Source: a virus
IMG/VR virus record: IMGVR_UViG_3300027708_000278
Location: 1 to 25,099 of that record
Direction: 5' to 3' (one strand)
DNA length: 25,099 bases
Part shown: piece by piece, positions 23,692-25,099 of the stretch
Layout: each line of letters starts with the position of its first letter
Position numbering within the stretch: the stretch's first letter is position 1
Translations under genes and position numbers: made by a program
Notes under the pieces: model-generated
Seen by the model: the letters and a program-made list of their open reading frames with translations, nothing else
Told to the model about the DNA's origin: nothing
Databases searched by the model: none

Positions 23692-24629
23692 TGAATCTCT
23701 CCCTCTTCAATTTCATGAACCTCTACGATTTCCTCAGCGTCACTAATGTCAATGTCTTCGTCCTGCTGTACCTCAACACCCGTCGAGGCCAATGATGCCG
23801 CCACGGTAATCGCGCCGCCTGCCAGTCTGTTAAGCCGTTCGGCAATTATCTGTGCAGCTGGGCGGTCGTCGATTACCTTGACGTTAGCGTCGAACTCTAT
23901 ACCGCCTCGAACTCCAGCTCTGTCTAGAATCTCCGTGGATGCTTTTAATTTTACCGGCTCTGAAACAGCGTTCTGCATGAGATCCTCAAGAACATCAACC
24001 GCATACGGCGCGGCCTGTGTAAGCTTAGCGCGTGCCCGCTCGATGTCGTCGCCGGGGCGTCTCTTAACTGAGCGAAGGTGTATCCGGCAAAGACCGTCAT
24101 CCTTAATTCTTCCGCTGCTCCAAAGCATGCAGCGAACACCGTCATCCTTGATAGCTCTGCATCGATGCGGAAGCGCGGTTGGCTTCCTCTTTTCAGACGC
24201 GATCGGTTCGTCCTGCTCCTTAACCCACATCTTTGTCGCGCCGATGACCCAGGGAGGAACGAGGTAGTCCGTCGCCGTCTCGATCAGAAGATCCGTGCCG
24301 GTTAGGTAGTCGGAGTTAAGAGACTCCGGATCAACCATGATCGGACGCTTCTCCGCTAGGGAGAGGAGTCTACGCTCCTTTTGCATCTCGAGTGAGCGGG
24401 CCATGATGAGACCGGTAGGAACTCCATTTGATGCGTAGACCGTGTCCCAGCCCATCTTAGCTCGACGGAGGATGCCGCGGTTCTCGTATGTATCCTCACA
24501 CACGCCACGGTCATGCTCAATGATTCCGATGAGGGAAAGGTCAGGGCGAAGATCGATGGGTTCGTCAATGCGAACCGACTCGTCCTCGTCGTCGTCCGGC
24601 GAGCGAAATAGATCAGGAGTTGTACTCAT
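23688..24629 (-). CDS. Zinc-motif phage protein, possible terminase small subunit
   Basis: A 313-residue protein. The acidic N-terminus is followed by a central CRAIKDDGVRCMLWSSGRIKDDGLCRIH (154-181), a Cys3-His pattern typical of actinophage proteins with RCxxxxxxGxRCxxxxxxGxxxCxxH. Next comes AKLTQAAPYAVDVLEDLMQNAVSEPVKLKASTEILDRAGVRGG, which resembles the helical region of small terminase-like proteins (...ILDRAG). The C-terminus is acidic. It is about 22 kb from terL, so the terminase call is tentative. The start lacks an SD; TACTAT lies just upstream as a possible leaderless -10. Confidence 0.7.
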   Translation of the reverse strand: MSTTPDLFRSPDDDEDESVRIDEPIDLRPDLSLIGIIEHDRGVCEDTYENRGILRRAKMGWDTVYASNGVPTGLIMARSLEMQKERRLLSLAEKRPIMVDPESLNSDYLTGTDLLIETATDYLVPPWVIGATKMWVKEQDEPIASEKRKPTALPHRCRAIKDDGVRCMLWSSGRIKDDGLCRIHLRSVKRRPGDDIERARAKLTQAAPYAVDVLEDLMQNAVSEPVKLKASTEILDRAGVRGGIEFDANVKVIDDRPAAQIIAERLNRLAGGAITVAASLASTGVEVQQDEDIDISDAEEIVEVHEIEEGEIQ

Positions 24630-24662
24630 GAGAAAAATAGTATCTTTACTTAGAAAAGGAGA

Positions 24663-24704
24663 CAGACCCCATACCGCCGGGGAGAGGACTGGGTATGGAG
24701 TCTG
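24663..24704 (-). terminator. Rho-independent terminator
   Basis: CAGACCCCATACC and GGTATGGAGTCTG pair with one mismatch over about 13 bp, and TCTCCTTTTCT follows on the minus strand. It ends the holin-like and Lys/Ala-rich gene pair. Confidence 0.8.
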
Positions 24705-24730
24705 CCTCGTCTTAGAGCGAGGAGCTGGTA

Positions 24731-24913
24731 CTAGCCGAAGAGCTTACTAAGAAGCGATTTCTTCTTGGCAGGAGCTACACTCGCAGTGTTGGATGCCGCT
24801 GCTGCCTTTTTCTTCTTGGCTGGTGCCTTCGTAGCTGGAGCCTTCTTGGCTACCGGCTTCTTGGCGGCAGGGGTCTTTTTCACTGCCGTCTTAGTGTCTT
24901 TCTTTTCTGCCAT
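24731..24913 (-). CDS. Lys/Ala/Pro-rich basic protein (histone H1-like)
   Basis: A 60-residue protein made of repeats of AKKPVAKKAPATKAPAKKKK type, similar in composition to histone H1 tails and to bacterial and phage nucleoid-binding tails. It ends in SLLSKLFG, a short amphipathic patch. Probably binds DNA or another polyanion nonspecifically; membrane association through the end patch is possible. It starts 3 bases after the holin-like gene. Confidence 0.78.
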   Translation of the reverse strand: MAEKKDTKTAVKKTPAAKKPVAKKAPATKAPAKKKKAAAASNTASVAPAKKKSLLSKLFG

Positions 24914-24915
24914 AA

Positions 24916-25099
24916 TTACTTACCTGCACCGATTCCGAATGATGCGTCCTTAGGGTTAAGGGCACGTAGTAGTGGTCCTGCGACTGCACCGAGTGCGCCG
25001 TAGGCTAGTGTCTTTGTATCTGTGTGACCAGACATGTAAAGACCGAGTGCCGCTGATAGAGCGGTACGAGCGTATGAGGCAACGATTGCCTGCAATGCT
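24916..25099 (-). CDS. Holin-like or virion membrane protein, partial (5' end outside window)
   Basis: The last 60 residues of a protein that begins beyond the right edge. The visible part is AIVASYARTALSAALGLYMSG, then TKTLAYGALGAVAGPLLRALNPKDASFGIGAGK: two small-residue-rich hydrophobic helices followed by RALNPxDxSFG. I recognise this ending (L.RxLNPxDxAFG) from actinobacteriophage membrane proteins usually annotated as holins. Proximity to a lysin supports that. Confidence 0.72.
   Translation of the reverse strand, partial: ALQAIVASYARTALSAALGLYMSGHTDTKTLAYGALGAVAGPLLRALNPKDASFGIGAGK

Noticed and set aside
23746-24267. 173-codon plus-strand frame opposite the zinc-motif protein
   Set aside because: Low-complexity Ser/Ala composition, no SD or promoter, and it lies wholly inside a minus-strand gene with a recognisable Cys/His motif.

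Overview
The window looks like part of the genome of a tailed phage (Caudoviricetes) that infects an actinobacterium. The evidence is a terminase large subunit, cell-wall lytic enzymes and a holin-like protein, set among dozens of very small, tightly packed genes. Several small proteins belong to families I recognise from actinobacteriophages (the YPPGV, IYDWKRYE and CSMCPCSPGF proteins, a DUF3846-like and a DUF6011-like protein, and a DUF7455-like zinc ribbon). Base composition appears moderate rather than the high GC of Streptomyces or Mycobacterium phages, so a moderate-GC actinobacterial host is possible. That is an inference. No tRNA, rRNA, CRISPR array or insertion sequence was seen.

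Layout. Positions 1-2407 (minus strand) hold a late block: an HTH protein, terminase large subunit TerL, and a partial paralogue of the HTH protein. Positions 2465-3871 (plus strand) are the only rightward genes: a class I methyltransferase and a small unknown protein, separated by about 600 bases of structured, CTAG-rich noncoding DNA with 10-bp iterons. Positions 3933-5465 (minus) form a cell-wall cassette of a peptidoglycan-binding protein, a lytic transglycosylase and a small conserved protein, ending at a bidirectional terminator. Positions 5576-22521 (minus) are an accessory block of more than 45 mostly tiny genes: zinc-ribbon microproteins, membrane microproteins, HTH proteins, a proteasome/HslV-like Ntn hydrolase, a WGR-like protein, a possible ADP-ribosyltransferase-fold protein, and a MoxR-type AAA ATPase paired with a VWA/metallopeptidase protein. 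Positions 22755-25099 (minus) hold a CHAP-like lysin, a small protein, a possible terminase small subunit or zinc-binding protein, a Lys/Ala-rich basic protein and a holin-like membrane protein.

The most striking feature is the regulatory layout. At least 25 copies of a nearly identical extended -10 promoter, core ACCTG(A/T)TATAATTA, sit in front of leftward genes or short operons, and one more faces right. No conserved -35 is visible. In seven places the promoter also supplies the stop codon of the gene upstream. In five places its predicted start point is on or one base before the ATG, which predicts leaderless mRNAs. Most other genes share a leader with ACGACGRAAGGA just before the start codon. 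Some transcripts begin with a hairpin, and one carries an 80-nt structured leader. Genes without their own promoter are coupled through ATGA, GTGA or TAATG overlaps, or separated by hairpins that may act as attenuators or processing sites.

Working model (inference): the repeated promoter gives each accessory gene or mini-operon similar, probably host-sigma-driven early expression, while the terminase and lysis genes are driven by variants of it. The MoxR/VWA pair and the Ntn hydrolase are candidates for host protein remodelling or proteolysis.
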